Shown here: piece after piece, positions 7,516 through 16,746 of the stretch
How the letters are laid out: each line of letters starts with the position of its first letter
Position numbering within the stretch: position 1 is the stretch's first letter
Source of the DNA: Sphingomonas corticis
Lineage (GTDB): Bacteria; Pseudomonadota; Alphaproteobacteria; Sphingomonadales; Sphingomonadaceae
Direction: 5' to 3'
Length of the DNA stretch: 64,000 nt
NCBI RefSeq assembly: GCF_012035195.1
Contig: NZ_JAAVJH010000004.1
Location: forward strand, 1-64,000
The notes under the pieces: generated by a model
The model's database searches: none
The model's input: the letters and a program-made list of their open reading frames with translations, nothing else
Told to the model about the DNA's origin: nothing
Made by a program: the position numbers and the translations under genes

Positions 7516-9624
7516 CTATTCCGCCACTTTCAACTGCTGCAGCATGAACGCCTGCCATTCCGCATTCTGGCGGTAGCGCTCGTACCGGCCCGACTTGCCG
7601 CCATGCCCGGCCTCCATGTTGACGCGGAAGACGAGCGGATTCTTGTCCGTCTTCATCTCGCGCAGGCGGGCGACCCACTTGGCCGGCTCGAAGTATTGCA
7701 CCTGGCTGTCGAACAGCCCGGTGCCGACGTACATCGCCGGATAGCGCTTCGCCGCGACGTTGTCGTAGGGCGAGTAGCTGAGCATATAGTCGTAATAGGC
7801 CTTTTGTGCCGGGTTGCCCCATTCGTCATATTCGTTGGTGGTCAGCGGGATCGACGCGTCGAGCATGGTGGTGACCACATCGACGAACGGCACCTGCGCG
7901 ACGATCAGCGCGTAATCCTGCGGCGCCATGTTCGCGACGCCGCCCATCAGCAGCCCGCCGGCGCTGCCGCCCATCGCCGCCACCCGGCCAGGCGCGGCGT
8001 ACTTCTGCGCGACGAGATAACGGGTTACATCGACGAAATCGGTGAAGCTGTTCTTCTTCTTCAGCAGGTGGCCGTCGTCATACCATTGCCGGCCCATTTC
8101 CTGCCCGCCGCGGATGTGCGCGATGGCGTACACCATTCCGCGGTCCAGCAGCGGCAGCAGCCCCGCCTGGAACTGCGGGTCGCTGGAGACGCCGTAACTG
8201 CCATAGGCATATTGGAACAGCGGTGCGGTGCCGTCGCGCGCCACGTCCTTGCGATGGACCAGCGACACCGGCACCTTTGTCCCGTCGCGCGCGGTCGCCC
8301 ACACCCGCTCGGTGACGTAATCCGCCTTGGTGTAGCCGGGCACCGGCGCGACCTTCAGCGTGCGGTGCTGGCCGGTCTGCGCGTTCACCTCGAACGTAGT
8401 GGTCGGCGTCACCAGCGAGGAATAGGTGTAGCGCACCCAGGGCGTGTTCGCTTCCTCGTTGGTCGACAGCGCCATGGTGAAGGCGGGCTCCTCGCCCGTC
8501 ACCGGCACCCACTTGCCCTTGTCGGTCAGCAGGCGGATACGCTTGTTGCCGCCGCTGCGCTGCTCCACCGCGGTGAAGCCGGCGAAGGGCTGGAAGTTCT
8601 CGATGAAGGTCGTCGCGCTCGCCGGCACCAGGTCGCGCCACGCCGCGGGGCCGCGCGCCGCCTGCGCATCGGCGACGGTGACCAGCTTGTAGTTCGTCGC
8701 GCCGCCGCGGTTGGTGCGGATGATCCAGCGCCCGCCCATGTGGTCGGCATTGTAGCGGAACTCGCGCGCGCGAGGCGCCACGACGGCGAAGCGGGTGGGC
8801 TGGAGCGCAGGGGCGCAGCGCTGCTCGTCGCTGACGGTGCTCTGCGCGACGACGCAGACGTAGCGGCGGTCGCTGGTGCGCGCGACGCCGAGATAGAAGC
8901 TGTCGTCCTTCTCCTCGTAGACCAGCCGGTCGGCGGCGGCAGGGGTGCCGAGCACGTGCGCCTTCACCCGCTTCGACAGCAGCGTCACCGGGTCCTTTTC
9001 GACGTACAGGACCGTGCGGTTGTCGCCCGCCCAGACGATGTCGCCCTCCACGTTCCCGACCCGGTCGGCGAGGAGGCGGCCGGTGGAAAGGTCCTTCACC
9101 TTCAGCACGAACTGGCGCCGGCCGACCAGATCCTCGGTCCAGGCGACCAGGCGGTTGTCCGGGCTGACCGACCAATCGCCGATGGCGAAGAAATTGTGAC
9201 CGTTCGCCATCCTCGGCTGGTCGAAGATCACCTGCTCGGGCGCGGTCTGCGTGCCCTTGCGGCGCACCACCACGGGGTAATCGGCGCCGGTCGCGAACCT
9301 GGTCTGGTACCAATAGCCGTTGTCGCGGTACGGAACGGTGCTGTCGTCCTGTTTCAGATGGCCCAGCGCCTCGTCGTACAGGCGCTTTTCCAGCGGCTGC
9401 AGCGGCTTCAGCACGGCGTCGGCATAGGCGTTCTCCGCCTTCAGATAGGCCAGCATGTCCGCGTTCTTACGCGTGTCGTCGCGCAGCCAGTAATAGGCGT
9501 CCTCGCGCGCGCCGTTGGGGCTGGTCACCTGGAACGGCCGCTTGGGCGCACGAGGCGCCTCCTGTGCGATGGCGGTGGTGGCCAGCAGCGCGACGAGGAA
9601 CGTTCCAACCAGCTTCTTCATCAT
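7516..9624 (-). CDS. Secreted S9 family peptidase, oligopeptidase B-like
   Basis: A prolyl-oligopeptidase-family enzyme of about 702 residues, with a signal peptide (MMKKLVGTFLVALLATTAIAQ) that puts it in the periplasm. The N-terminal seven-bladed propeller begins after the PtrB-typical DAYYWLRDD. The C-terminal alpha/beta-hydrolase domain carries the nucleophile elbow GGSAGG (Ser near 550) and the catalytic His in EAGHGG (near 670). Oligopeptidase B cleaves short peptides after basic residues. The start was chosen for the signal peptide and a GGAGG ribosome site 5-8 bases upstream; ATG 9621 is equally possible, while the frame to 9684 adds an implausible leader. Confidence 0.93.
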   Translation of the reverse strand: MMKKLVGTFLVALLATTAIAQEAPRAPKRPFQVTSPNGAREDAYYWLRDDTRKNADMLAYLKAENAYADAVLKPLQPLEKRLYDEALGHLKQDDSTVPYRDNGYWYQTRFATGADYPVVVRRKGTQTAPEQVIFDQPRMANGHNFFAIGDWSVSPDNRLVAWTEDLVGRRQFVLKVKDLSTGRLLADRVGNVEGDIVWAGDNRTVLYVEKDPVTLLSKRVKAHVLGTPAAADRLVYEEKDDSFYLGVARTSDRRYVCVVAQSTVSDEQRCAPALQPTRFAVVAPRAREFRYNADHMGGRWIIRTNRGGATNYKLVTVADAQAARGPAAWRDLVPASATTFIENFQPFAGFTAVEQRSGGNKRIRLLTDKGKWVPVTGEEPAFTMALSTNEEANTPWVRYTYSSLVTPTTTFEVNAQTGQHRTLKVAPVPGYTKADYVTERVWATARDGTKVPVSLVHRKDVARDGTAPLFQYAYGSYGVSSDPQFQAGLLPLLDRGMVYAIAHIRGGQEMGRQWYDDGHLLKKKNSFTDFVDVTRYLVAQKYAAPGRVAAMGGSAGGLLMGGVANMAPQDYALIVAQVPFVDVVTTMLDASIPLTTNEYDEWGNPAQKAYYDYMLSYSPYDNVAAKRYPAMYVGTGLFDSQVQYFEPAKWVARLREMKTDKNPLVFRVNMEAGHGGKSGRYERYRQNAEWQAFMLQQLKVAE

Positions 9625-9705
9625 TTCCCCCTCCGTTCGTGGTGAGGAGGGGCTGAGCTCCGTCGACGCCCCGTCTCGAACCACCTGCCCTTCGGGACGC
9701 CGCTG

Positions 9706-9732
9706 CGCGGCCCCCGGGGGCGAACGGCCGCG
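9706..9732 (-). terminator. Candidate hairpin just after pheA
   Basis: A perfect 7-base inverted repeat, CGCGGCC (9706-9712) and GGCCGCG (9726-9732), encloses a CCC/GGG palindrome directly behind the prephenate dehydratase stop on the minus strand. No U-tract follows, so this is a stem of the right place and strength but not a classical intrinsic terminator. Confidence 0.35.
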
Positions 9733-9735
9733 AGC

Positions 9736-10626
9736 TTAGCCGCGTTTGCGCGCCTGGCGATAGGTGCCGAGCACGCGCACCCACTTCGAGTGGAAGCCCA
9801 GCTCCTCCAGCGCGCGGTCCAGCCCCGCGTCGCCGGGCTTCCCCTCCACGTCGGCGAAGAACTCGGTCGCGGCGAAGCTGCCGTTGCGCTGGTAGCTTTC
9901 CAGCTTGGTCATGTTGACGCCGTTGGTCGCGAAGCCGCCCATCGCCTTGTAGAGCGCGGCGGGCACGTTCCTCACCTCGAACGTCAGCGTCGTCATCCAC
10001 GGGCCGTCGCCCGCCGCCGGCTTTCCGCCACGCGCCAGCACGACAAAGCGTGTCGTGTTGTGGTCCGCGTCGGCGATGTCGGTAGCCAGCAGGTGCAGGC
10101 CGTAGATCGCGGCGGCGCCCGGGGGGGCCAGCGCCGCGATCGCCGGGTCGCGCAGCTCCGCCACCATCGCCGCGGCGCCCGCGGTGTCGGGGTAGGCGAC
10201 GGGGGCGATGCCGTGCGCCTTCAGCCAGTGGCGGCACTGGCCCAGCGCCTGCGGATGGCTCATCGCCCGGCGAACGGCCTCGCGCGGGCCGGTGGCCATC
10301 AGCGCGTGGCGGATGGCGAGGAAATGCTCGCCGGTGATGACGAGCCCCGATTCGGGCAACAGGAAATGGATGTCGGCGACGCGGCCGTGGAGCGAGTTCT
10401 CGATCGGGATAATCGCGCAATCGGCGCGGCCGTCCTTCACCGCGTCGATCGCGTCCTCGAAGCTGAAGCACGGGAGCGCCAGCGCGTCGGGAAACGCCTC
10501 GGTCACCGCGACGTGGCTGTTGGCGCCGGGCGCGCCCTGGAAGGCGACAGCGCGGGCGGGATCGGCGGCGGCGGCAGCGACCATGCGGTCGACGATCGGG
10601 CGGGCGGGGGCGGCGAAGTTCTCCAT
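9736..10626 (-). CDS. pheA: Prephenate dehydratase
   Basis: A 296-residue monofunctional enzyme converting prephenate to phenylpyruvate in phenylalanine synthesis. The catalytic domain (about 25-200) contains VAFQGAPGANSH, the IPIENSLHG motif and the diagnostic TTRF (Thr192-Phe194). A C-terminal ACT domain (about 208-285, with KLESYQRNGS) would bind phenylalanine for feedback inhibition. There is no chorismate mutase domain. The gene is divergent from the cytochrome c gene, with about 86 bases between the two chosen starts. Confidence 0.95.
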   Translation of the reverse strand: MENFAAPARPIVDRMVAAAAADPARAVAFQGAPGANSHVAVTEAFPDALALPCFSFEDAIDAVKDGRADCAIIPIENSLHGRVADIHFLLPESGLVITGEHFLAIRHALMATGPREAVRRAMSHPQALGQCRHWLKAHGIAPVAYPDTAGAAAMVAELRDPAIAALAPPGAAAIYGLHLLATDIADADHNTTRFVVLARGGKPAAGDGPWMTTLTFEVRNVPAALYKAMGGFATNGVNMTKLESYQRNGSFAATEFFADVEGKPGDAGLDRALEELGFHSKWVRVLGTYRQARKRG

Positions 10627-10712
10627 CGGCGCGCCCGCGGTTAGGCGAGTGCTTGCGGAGCCGGAAGCGCTTTTCTATGGACCATGCGACAAATCAGGGG
10701 CGGTTGCGCGAC

Positions 10713-11429
10713 ATGGACGATCGGAACAACACGATTGCTGGCTGGGTGCTGGCCGGCTGCGGTGCCGCGCTGGGGCTGTCGATCGTGGGCGGGATGCTCT
10801 TCCACGGCGAGGCGCCGGAGAAGCCGGGCTACGCGATCGAGGCGGCGGAGGAGGCCGGTGGCGGCGAGGCGGCGGCGGTGCCGATCGCGGCGCTGCTGCC
10901 CACCGCGGACGCGGCGAAGGGCGCCGAGGTGTTCAAGAAGTGCGCCGCCTGTCACACGATCAACCAGGGCGGGGCCAACGGCGTCGGCCCGAACCTGTAC
11001 GGCACCATGGGCGAGGCGATCGCACAGGGGAAGGGCGGCTTCGCCTTCTCCGACGCGCTGAAGGCGGTGGGCGGCACCTGGACCTGGGACGCGATGAACG
11101 CCTGGCTGACCAGCCCGCGCAAGTTCGCCAACGGCACGAAGATGACCTTCGCCGGCCTCTCCAACCCGCAGGACCGCGCCAACGTGATCCTGTACCTGAA
11201 CCAGCAGGGATCGAACCTGCCGCTGCCGCCGCCCCCCGCCGCCGGCGCGGCGCCCGGTGCGGACGCGGGCGGCAACGTGGCGGAGGCGACCGCCAACGTC
11301 GCCAGCGGATCGGATGCCAACACCGGCGACATCGGCAACCTGGGCACCCCCGCCAGCGGCGCGCCCTCGGTCGATCCCGCGGCGAAGGACGACAAGGCAC
11401 TGGCCGTCACCCCGCCCGCCAAGCCGTAA
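10713..11429 (+). CDS. Membrane-anchored class I cytochrome c
   Basis: A 238-residue electron carrier with an uncleaved N-terminal membrane anchor (about residues 8-30) and a single class I haem domain: CAACH (Cys77, Cys80, His81) and the distal Met in GTKMTFAG (near 144). A long Pro/Ala/Gly/Asp-rich tail of about 70 residues follows, which is unusual; it is probably a disordered extension in the periplasm. The overall plan matches cytochrome cy/CycM, which shuttles electrons from the bc1 complex to terminal oxidases. The start could also be ATG 10677; the one used gives a short cytoplasmic tail before the anchor. Confidence 0.88.
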   Translation: MDDRNNTIAGWVLAGCGAALGLSIVGGMLFHGEAPEKPGYAIEAAEEAGGGEAAAVPIAALLPTADAAKGAEVFKKCAACHTINQGGANGVGPNLYGTMGEAIAQGKGGFAFSDALKAVGGTWTWDAMNAWLTSPRKFANGTKMTFAGLSNPQDRANVILYLNQQGSNLPLPPPPAAGAAPGADAGGNVAEATANVASGSDANTGDIGNLGTPASGAPSVDPAAKDDKALAVTPPAKP

Positions 11430-11447
11430 CCGACGGAAGGGGGCGGC

Positions 11448-12740
11448 ATGGACGACGGCGCCCGCCATGCCACGCGTGAGCGGCTGAAGGCGATCGTCGG
11501 CGGATCGACGGGCAATCTGGTCGAATGGTACGACTGGTACGCCTACGCCGCCTTCACGCTCTATTTCGCGCCGCATTTCTTCCCCTCCGACGATCCGACC
11601 GCCCGACTGCTGGGCGCGGCGGCGGTGTTCGCCGTGGGGTTCTTCATGCGCCCGCTCGGCGCGTGGATCATGGGCGTCTATGCCGACCGCAAGGGGCGCA
11701 AGAGCGGGCTCGCGCTCTCCGTCACGCTGATGTGCGCGGGATCGCTGCTGATCGCCATCGCACCGACCTACGAGAGCGTGGGGCTGCTCGCGCCTGCGCT
11801 TCTCGTCCTCGCGCGGCTGATGCAGGGGCTGTCGGTCGGCGGCGAATACGGCGCCAGCGCGACCTATCTGTCGGAAATGGCCGGCCGGAACCGGCGCGGC
11901 TTCTTCTCCTCCTTCCAGTACGTCACGCTGATCGGCGGGCAGCTCGTCGCGATCGGCGTGCTGCTGGCGCTCCAGGCGTCGATGAGCGAGGCGGCGCTGG
12001 AGGCGTGGGGATGGCGCATCCCCTTCGCGATCGGCGCCGCGCTGGCGATCGTCGTCTTCTTTATCCGCCGGGGCCTGGCCGAGACGAAGAGCTTCGAGAA
12101 CGCGCGGGCCGCCGACGCGCCGAAATCGGGCGCGCTGGCGCTGTTCCGCCACCACCCGCGCGAGGCGGCGGTGGTGATGCTGCTGACCGCGGGGGGCACG
12201 CTCGCCTTCTACGCCTACTCGATCTACATGCAGAAATTCCTGGTCAACACCGCCGGCTTCGGGCGCGAGGTGGCGTCGCGGATCAACGGCGCGACGCTGT
12301 TCGTCTTCATGCTGCTCCAGCCGATCGCGGGTGCGCTCAGCGATCGGATCGGCAGGAAGCCGCTGCTGATCGGCTTCGGCGTGCTGGGCGTCCTCTTCAC
12401 CTATCCGCTGTTCGCCACGCTGGAGACGACGCGCGATCCGGTGACGGCGTTCCTGCTCGTGATGGGCGGGCTGGTGATCGTCACCGGCTACACGTCGATC
12501 AACGCGGTGGTGAAGGCGGAGCTGTTCCCGGCGCACATCCGGGCGCTGGGAGTCGCGCTGCCCTATGCGCTGGCCAACACGCTATTCGGCGGGACAGCGG
12601 AATATGTGGCGCTCAGCTTCAAGAAGGCGGGGTGGGAGCGCGGCTTCTACTGGTACGTGACGGCGATGATCGCCGTGTCGCTGGTCGTCTACCTGCGCAT
12701 GCGCGACACCCGCGCCGACAGCCGCATCGTGGAGGATTGA
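11448..12740 (+). CDS. MFS transporter, metabolite:H+ symporter (KgtP-like)
   Basis: A 430-residue inner-membrane transporter with 12 predicted helices. The opening GNLVEWYDWYAYAAFTLYF, the loop DRKGRKSGL after helix 2 and LMQGLSVGGEYG in helix 4 are typical of the metabolite:H+ symporter family, and the WYDWYAY form is closest to the alpha-ketoglutarate permease KgtP. A dicarboxylate is therefore the likely substrate, but proline/betaine permeases share much of this pattern. A purine-rich ribosome site (GGAAGGGGG) precedes the start. It follows the cytochrome gene by 18 bases and ends 3 bases before the convergent histidine kinase. Confidence 0.85.
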   Translation: MDDGARHATRERLKAIVGGSTGNLVEWYDWYAYAAFTLYFAPHFFPSDDPTARLLGAAAVFAVGFFMRPLGAWIMGVYADRKGRKSGLALSVTLMCAGSLLIAIAPTYESVGLLAPALLVLARLMQGLSVGGEYGASATYLSEMAGRNRRGFFSSFQYVTLIGGQLVAIGVLLALQASMSEAALEAWGWRIPFAIGAALAIVVFFIRRGLAETKSFENARAADAPKSGALALFRHHPREAAVVMLLTAGGTLAFYAYSIYMQKFLVNTAGFGREVASRINGATLFVFMLLQPIAGALSDRIGRKPLLIGFGVLGVLFTYPLFATLETTRDPVTAFLLVMGGLVIVTGYTSINAVVKAELFPAHIRALGVALPYALANTLFGGTAEYVALSFKKAGWERGFYWYVTAMIAVSLVVYLRMRDTRADSRIVED

Positions 12741-12743
12741 GCC

Positions 12744-15122
12744 TCAGCCCGTCGCCGCGGGGTCGGCCAGCATCGCGCGGATGCGCGTCGCCAGCGCCTC
12801 CATCGCGAAGGGCTTGGTAATCATCTCCATGCCCGGTTCGAGGAAGCCGGAGGCCATGGCCGCATTCTCCGCATATCCCGTCATGAACAGGACGCGCAGC
12901 GCCGGGCGCAGTTCGCGCGCGGCGTCGGCGAGTTGCCGGCCGTTGAGGCCGGGCAGGCCGATGTCGGTGATGAGCAGGTCGATCCGCCGCGTCGATCGCA
13001 GCATCTCGAGCCCCGCCGGCCCGTCCGACGCCTCGATCGCGGAATAGCCCAGCTCGTGCAGCTCTTCGAGGATCAACCCGCGCACGACCGCCTCGTCCTC
13101 GACCACCAGCACCACCTCGCCTTCCTCGGCGAGGTGCGCCGGGCCGATCTGCGGCAGCGGCTCCTCCTCGTCCGCGGCGCCGCGGTGGCGCGGCAGGTAC
13201 AGCTTCACCGTCGTGCCCTGGCCCGGCTCGCTGTAGATCTTCGCATAGCCCTCGGACTGCTGCGCGAAGCCGTAGATCATCGACAGGCCCAGTCCCGTCC
13301 CCTGGCCAATCGGCTTGGTGGTGAAGAACGGCTCGAACGCCTTGGCGATGGTGTCCGCGTCCATGCCGATGCCGGTGTCGCTGACGGCGATGCAGATATA
13401 CTGGCCCGGCTTGATTCCCCGCTGCCGCGCGACATAGGCACGGTCGAGGTGCGCGTTGCACGTCTCGATCGTCAGCTTGCCGCCGTCCGGCATCGCGTCG
13501 CGCGCGTTGATGGCGAGGTTGAGGATCGCGCTTTCCAGCTGGTTGGGATCGCAGCGCGTGATCCACAACCCGCCCGCCAGCACCAGCTCCAGCTCGATCC
13601 GCTCGCCGATGGAGCGGCGGATCAGGTCCTCCATCGACGCGACCAGCGCGTTGCCGCGCACCGGCCGGGGATCGAGCGGCTGGCGGCGCGAGAAGGCGAG
13701 CAGGCGGTGCGTGAGCGCCGCGGCGCGGCTCGCCGCAGTGGAGGCGCCGGTGATGAAGCGGTCGAGATCGTCGACCCGCCCCTGCGCCACGCGCCGCTGG
13801 ACGATCTCCAGGCTGCCGGTGATACCTTGCAGCAGGTTGTTGAAATCGTGCGCGATGCCGCCGGTCAGCTGGCCGACCGCCTCCATCTTCTGCGACTGGC
13901 GCAGCGCCGCCTCGGTCTCCGCCAGCGCGTCCGCGGCCTCGATCTCCGCGGTCACGTCGCGGCCGAAGCCGTAGAAGGTGTCGCTCTCCGGCACTGTCGT
14001 CCATTGCACGACGACGTGGTGGCCGTCCCGGGCGACCAGCGTGGTGCGATAGTCGAGCAGGGGCCGGCCGGAGCGCAGCGTGGCGACGCGGCCGCTCCAC
14101 TGCTGCTCGTCGTCCAGCATGAAGTCGGTGGTGCGGCGGCCCAGCGTCTCCTCGCGCGTCCAGCCCAGCCGGCGCGTCCACGACGGGTTGATGTCGGTGA
14201 TGTGGCCGCTGGTGTCCGTCACCACCTTCAGGACCGGCGACAGGTTCCAGATGCGGTCGCGGTCGCGCGCGATCCGCCGCTCCTCCGTGATGTCGCGGCC
14301 GACGGCGTGGACCCGCCCCGCCTCCGGCACCGCCGTCCAGGCGAGCAGGCGATAGTCGCCCGCGCGGGTGCGATAGCGGTTCTCGAACGCCAGGGTCGTC
14401 TCGCCCTGGTCGAGCCGGTCGAGCTCCGCGGCGGTGGCGGCGAGGTCGTCGGGGTGGAGGAACTCGATGAGGTTGCGGCCGACCATCTCGCTCTCGGCCC
14501 ACCCCAGCATCCGCGTGGCGGACGGGTTCACCGCGGTGATCGTCCCCTCCGTCGTGCACACCAGCAGGAGATCGCGCGAAATGGTCCACAGCCGGTTGCG
14601 GTCGTCCTGCAGCCGGCGGCTGGCGAGCACCTTCTGCGTCGTCTCGATCACCACGGCGACCACGCCCAGCGGCGTGCCCCTTTCGTCGAAGGCGGGGGAA
14701 TATTCGAGATCGGTCCACAGCACGCGCGGCGTGCCGTCGCGCACCAGCGTCAACTCCTGGTCCTGGTAGGACAGGGTGCCGCCCTCGCGGTACACCTTCT
14801 GCATGACGTTGGCGTTGAAGTCGGCGACCTCGTGCCAGCCCTCCAGCACGTTGGTGCCCAGGATCGACGGGTGCCGCCCGCCCGCGAAGGCGCGATAGGC
14901 GTCGTTGTAGATCATCACGCCGCTGTCCCCCCACAGCGTGACGATCGGCACGGGGGAGCGCAGGACGAAGGCCAGCATCGTCTTCATCGCGACCGGCCAG
15001 CCCTCGATGGGGCCGATCGCGGTGCGTGCCCAGTCGTGACGCGCGATCAGGTCGCCCAGCTCGCCGCCGCCCAGGAGAAAGGACGATCGGCCGGCGTCGC
15101 CCCTTCGCTCCAACTCAGTCAC
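12744..15122 (-). CDS. Hybrid sensor histidine kinase (three PAS domains, HisKA, HATPase, receiver)
   Basis: A signal-transducing kinase of about 792 residues with no obvious membrane segment. Order: three PAS domains (about 40-150, 165-280, 285-395), the second and third containing TAVNPSATRMLGW and TDINPSWTRRLGW; a HisKA domain with phospho-acceptor His in GGIAHDFNN (about 426); a HATPase domain with NLAINARDAM, DTGIGM and GTGLGLSM; and a C-terminal receiver (about 668-785, acceptor Asp near 718 in LLITDIGLPG). I prefer GTG 15122 (VTELERR), because family members begin close to this point; ATG 15215 would add 31 unremarkable residues. The gene lies on the same strand 119 bases downstream of hlyD, so it may be cotranscribed with, and act upon, the secretion locus. 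That link is inference. Confidence 0.88.
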   Translation of the reverse strand: MTELERRGDAGRSSFLLGGGELGDLIARHDWARTAIGPIEGWPVAMKTMLAFVLRSPVPIVTLWGDSGVMIYNDAYRAFAGGRHPSILGTNVLEGWHEVADFNANVMQKVYREGGTLSYQDQELTLVRDGTPRVLWTDLEYSPAFDERGTPLGVVAVVIETTQKVLASRRLQDDRNRLWTISRDLLLVCTTEGTITAVNPSATRMLGWAESEMVGRNLIEFLHPDDLAATAAELDRLDQGETTLAFENRYRTRAGDYRLLAWTAVPEAGRVHAVGRDITEERRIARDRDRIWNLSPVLKVVTDTSGHITDINPSWTRRLGWTREETLGRRTTDFMLDDEQQWSGRVATLRSGRPLLDYRTTLVARDGHHVVVQWTTVPESDTFYGFGRDVTAEIEAADALAETEAALRQSQKMEAVGQLTGGIAHDFNNLLQGITGSLEIVQRRVAQGRVDDLDRFITGASTAASRAAALTHRLLAFSRRQPLDPRPVRGNALVASMEDLIRRSIGERIELELVLAGGLWITRCDPNQLESAILNLAINARDAMPDGGKLTIETCNAHLDRAYVARQRGIKPGQYICIAVSDTGIGMDADTIAKAFEPFFTTKPIGQGTGLGLSMIYGFAQQSEGYAKIYSEPGQGTTVKLYLPRHRGAADEEEPLPQIGPAHLAEEGEVVLVVEDEAVVRGLILEELHELGYSAIEASDGPAGLEMLRSTRRIDLLITDIGLPGLNGRQLADAARELRPALRVLFMTGYAENAAMASGFLEPGMEMITKPFAMEALATRIRAMLADPAATG

Positions 15123-15241
15123 TGATGTCCACCCGCCCTTCGTTCCGGCCCGGTTCGCTACAAACGATCGGCCCGGCCGTAGAGGGCGGGCGAACGTCGC
15201 GCTACCGGCGACCATTCCCGTCCTTACCTATGTGAAGGATT

Positions 15242-16654
15242 TCATTCCCGAAGGGCGCCTTCCTTGATGCGGATCAGCGGGCCCAGGATGTAGGAGAGGA
15301 TGGTCTGCCGCCCCGCCTTGATGTTGACCTCCGCGGTCATGCCCGGGATCACCGGCCTGCCCTCGCCGAAATGGGTCGAATCGGCCTTCAGCCGGACGCG
15401 ATAGTAGCTCTCGCCCTTCGGATCCTGGATCACGTCGGCGGACACGTCGACCACCTTGCCGTCCAGCCCGCCGTAGATCGCCGAATCGTAGGCGGACACC
15501 TTGATCGTCGCCGGCAGGCCCGGCCACACGTCTCCGCGGTCGCGCGGGGCGACGCGCGCCTCCACCATCACCGTCTTGTCGATCGGCACGATCTCCGCGA
15601 CCGGTTCGCCCGCGCGGATGACGCCGCCGACCGTCTGGAAGAACAGCTTGTTGACGATGCCGTCCATCGGCGCGCGAACCTCCTCGCGCGACTGCTTGTC
15701 GCTGTAGGCCGTCAGGTTCTCGTTCGCCTTGGCGAGCTCCAGCCGCAGCTTGGCGGCCTGTTCCTTCGTTTCCTCCATCGTGCGCGTCCATACTTCGCGC
15801 TGGCGGGCGGAGGATTCGCCGAGTTCCGCGTAGGTCGTCGGGATGGAGTTCTGCACGTCGTCCATCTTCGTGCGCAGCGACAGCAGCGCGGCGCGCTTGT
15901 CCAGCACCTCGCGCTCGGAGATCGCCTCCTCGGCATACGCCTTCTCCAGCTTGGCGAGCTGGCTCATCATCAGCGTCTCCTCGGCGCGCAGGTTGCGCAG
16001 CCGCGCGGCGGACGCGGCGATCTCCGCGCGATGGCCGCGGCCCTGCTCGGCCATGATGCTGGACGACTGGCCCATCTGCGCGCGGCGGGAATGGAACAGC
16101 GCCTCCTCCGATGCGGCGATGGCGGGGGCGAGCGTCGCCAGCGCCGCGGGCGCGCGAAAATCGCCGGCACCGGCGACCTCGGCGTCCATCCGCGCCAGCG
16201 CGATCTTCTTCGCTACCACGTCGGTCTGCGCGTTCTGCGCGTCCGCGGCGGTGAACTCGTTCGACAGCTGGAGCAGCACCTGCCCCTTTCGGACGCGCTG
16301 CCCCTCCTCGATCAGGATGCGCTTCACGATGCCACCTTCCAGGTGCTGGACGACCTGGTTCTGCACGGACGGGAGGACGCGGCCTTGCCCGCGCGTCACC
16401 TTGTCGACGGAGAAGAGCGCCGCCCAGCCGAGGAAGATCGCCAGCACCGCGCCGGTCACGATCAGGATGTTCGTCGGCCGGTCGGTGCGGATGCGCGCGC
16501 TCCATGGCGCGATGCCGCCGATCGGCGCGCTCGCGACGCCCGCGCGCCCGCCCAGCGCGGCGGCGAGCTCTCGCTCGTCCACGTTCTCGAACAGGCTGGC
16601 CCCGCCCATCCGGCGGATCAGGCGGTCGCGCATCGCGGCAAGGATCATCGTCAC
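15242..16654 (-). CDS. Type I secretion membrane fusion protein, HlyD family
   Basis: The 470-residue periplasmic adaptor that joins the inner-membrane ABC exporter to TolC. It has a cytoplasmic N-tail of about 60 residues, one transmembrane helix (62-82), a lipoyl-like half (VQHLEGGIVKRILIEEGQRV), a long helical hairpin (about 140-310) and a C-terminal beta-barrel/lipoyl half ending in the HlyD-typical MTAEVNIKAGRQTILSY. Length and order fit HlyD/LapC/SiiD. It is transcribed away from the ABC exporter gene, with 92 bases between starts. ATG 16648 is an alternative start. Confidence 0.93.
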   Translation of the reverse strand: MTMILAAMRDRLIRRMGGASLFENVDERELAAALGGRAGVASAPIGGIAPWSARIRTDRPTNILIVTGAVLAIFLGWAALFSVDKVTRGQGRVLPSVQNQVVQHLEGGIVKRILIEEGQRVRKGQVLLQLSNEFTAADAQNAQTDVVAKKIALARMDAEVAGAGDFRAPAALATLAPAIAASEEALFHSRRAQMGQSSSIMAEQGRGHRAEIAASAARLRNLRAEETLMMSQLAKLEKAYAEEAISEREVLDKRAALLSLRTKMDDVQNSIPTTYAELGESSARQREVWTRTMEETKEQAAKLRLELAKANENLTAYSDKQSREEVRAPMDGIVNKLFFQTVGGVIRAGEPVAEIVPIDKTVMVEARVAPRDRGDVWPGLPATIKVSAYDSAIYGGLDGKVVDVSADVIQDPKGESYYRVRLKADSTHFGEGRPVIPGMTAEVNIKAGRQTILSYILGPLIRIKEGALRE

Positions 16655-16746
16655 GTCCGTTCCATCGTTCGCGACGGCGTTTACCGATCATTATCCTTAA
16701 GAATGTTTAATCGGCACCGGACCAACCGACCGGAAGCCGACACGAC
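16655..16746. promoter_or_regulatory. Divergent hlyD/hlyB promoter region with two TTAA boxes
   Basis: This 92-base gap must contain the promoters of both divergent secretion genes. It is much richer in A+T than its surroundings and contains TTAA at 16697-16700 and TTAA at 16707-16710, six bases apart. The CtrA consensus of alphaproteobacteria is TTAA-N7-TTAA, so this is a one-base-short match, suggestive only. Confidence 0.45.

Noticed and set aside
7471..9645. Plus-strand frame of 724 codons opposite the S9 peptidase
   Set aside because: The minus strand gives a complete peptidase with signal peptide, GGSAGG and catalytic His; the opposite frame has no family features.
12933..15125. Plus-strand frame of 730 codons opposite the hybrid kinase
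   Set aside because: All PAS, HisKA, HATPase and receiver motifs read on the minus strand.
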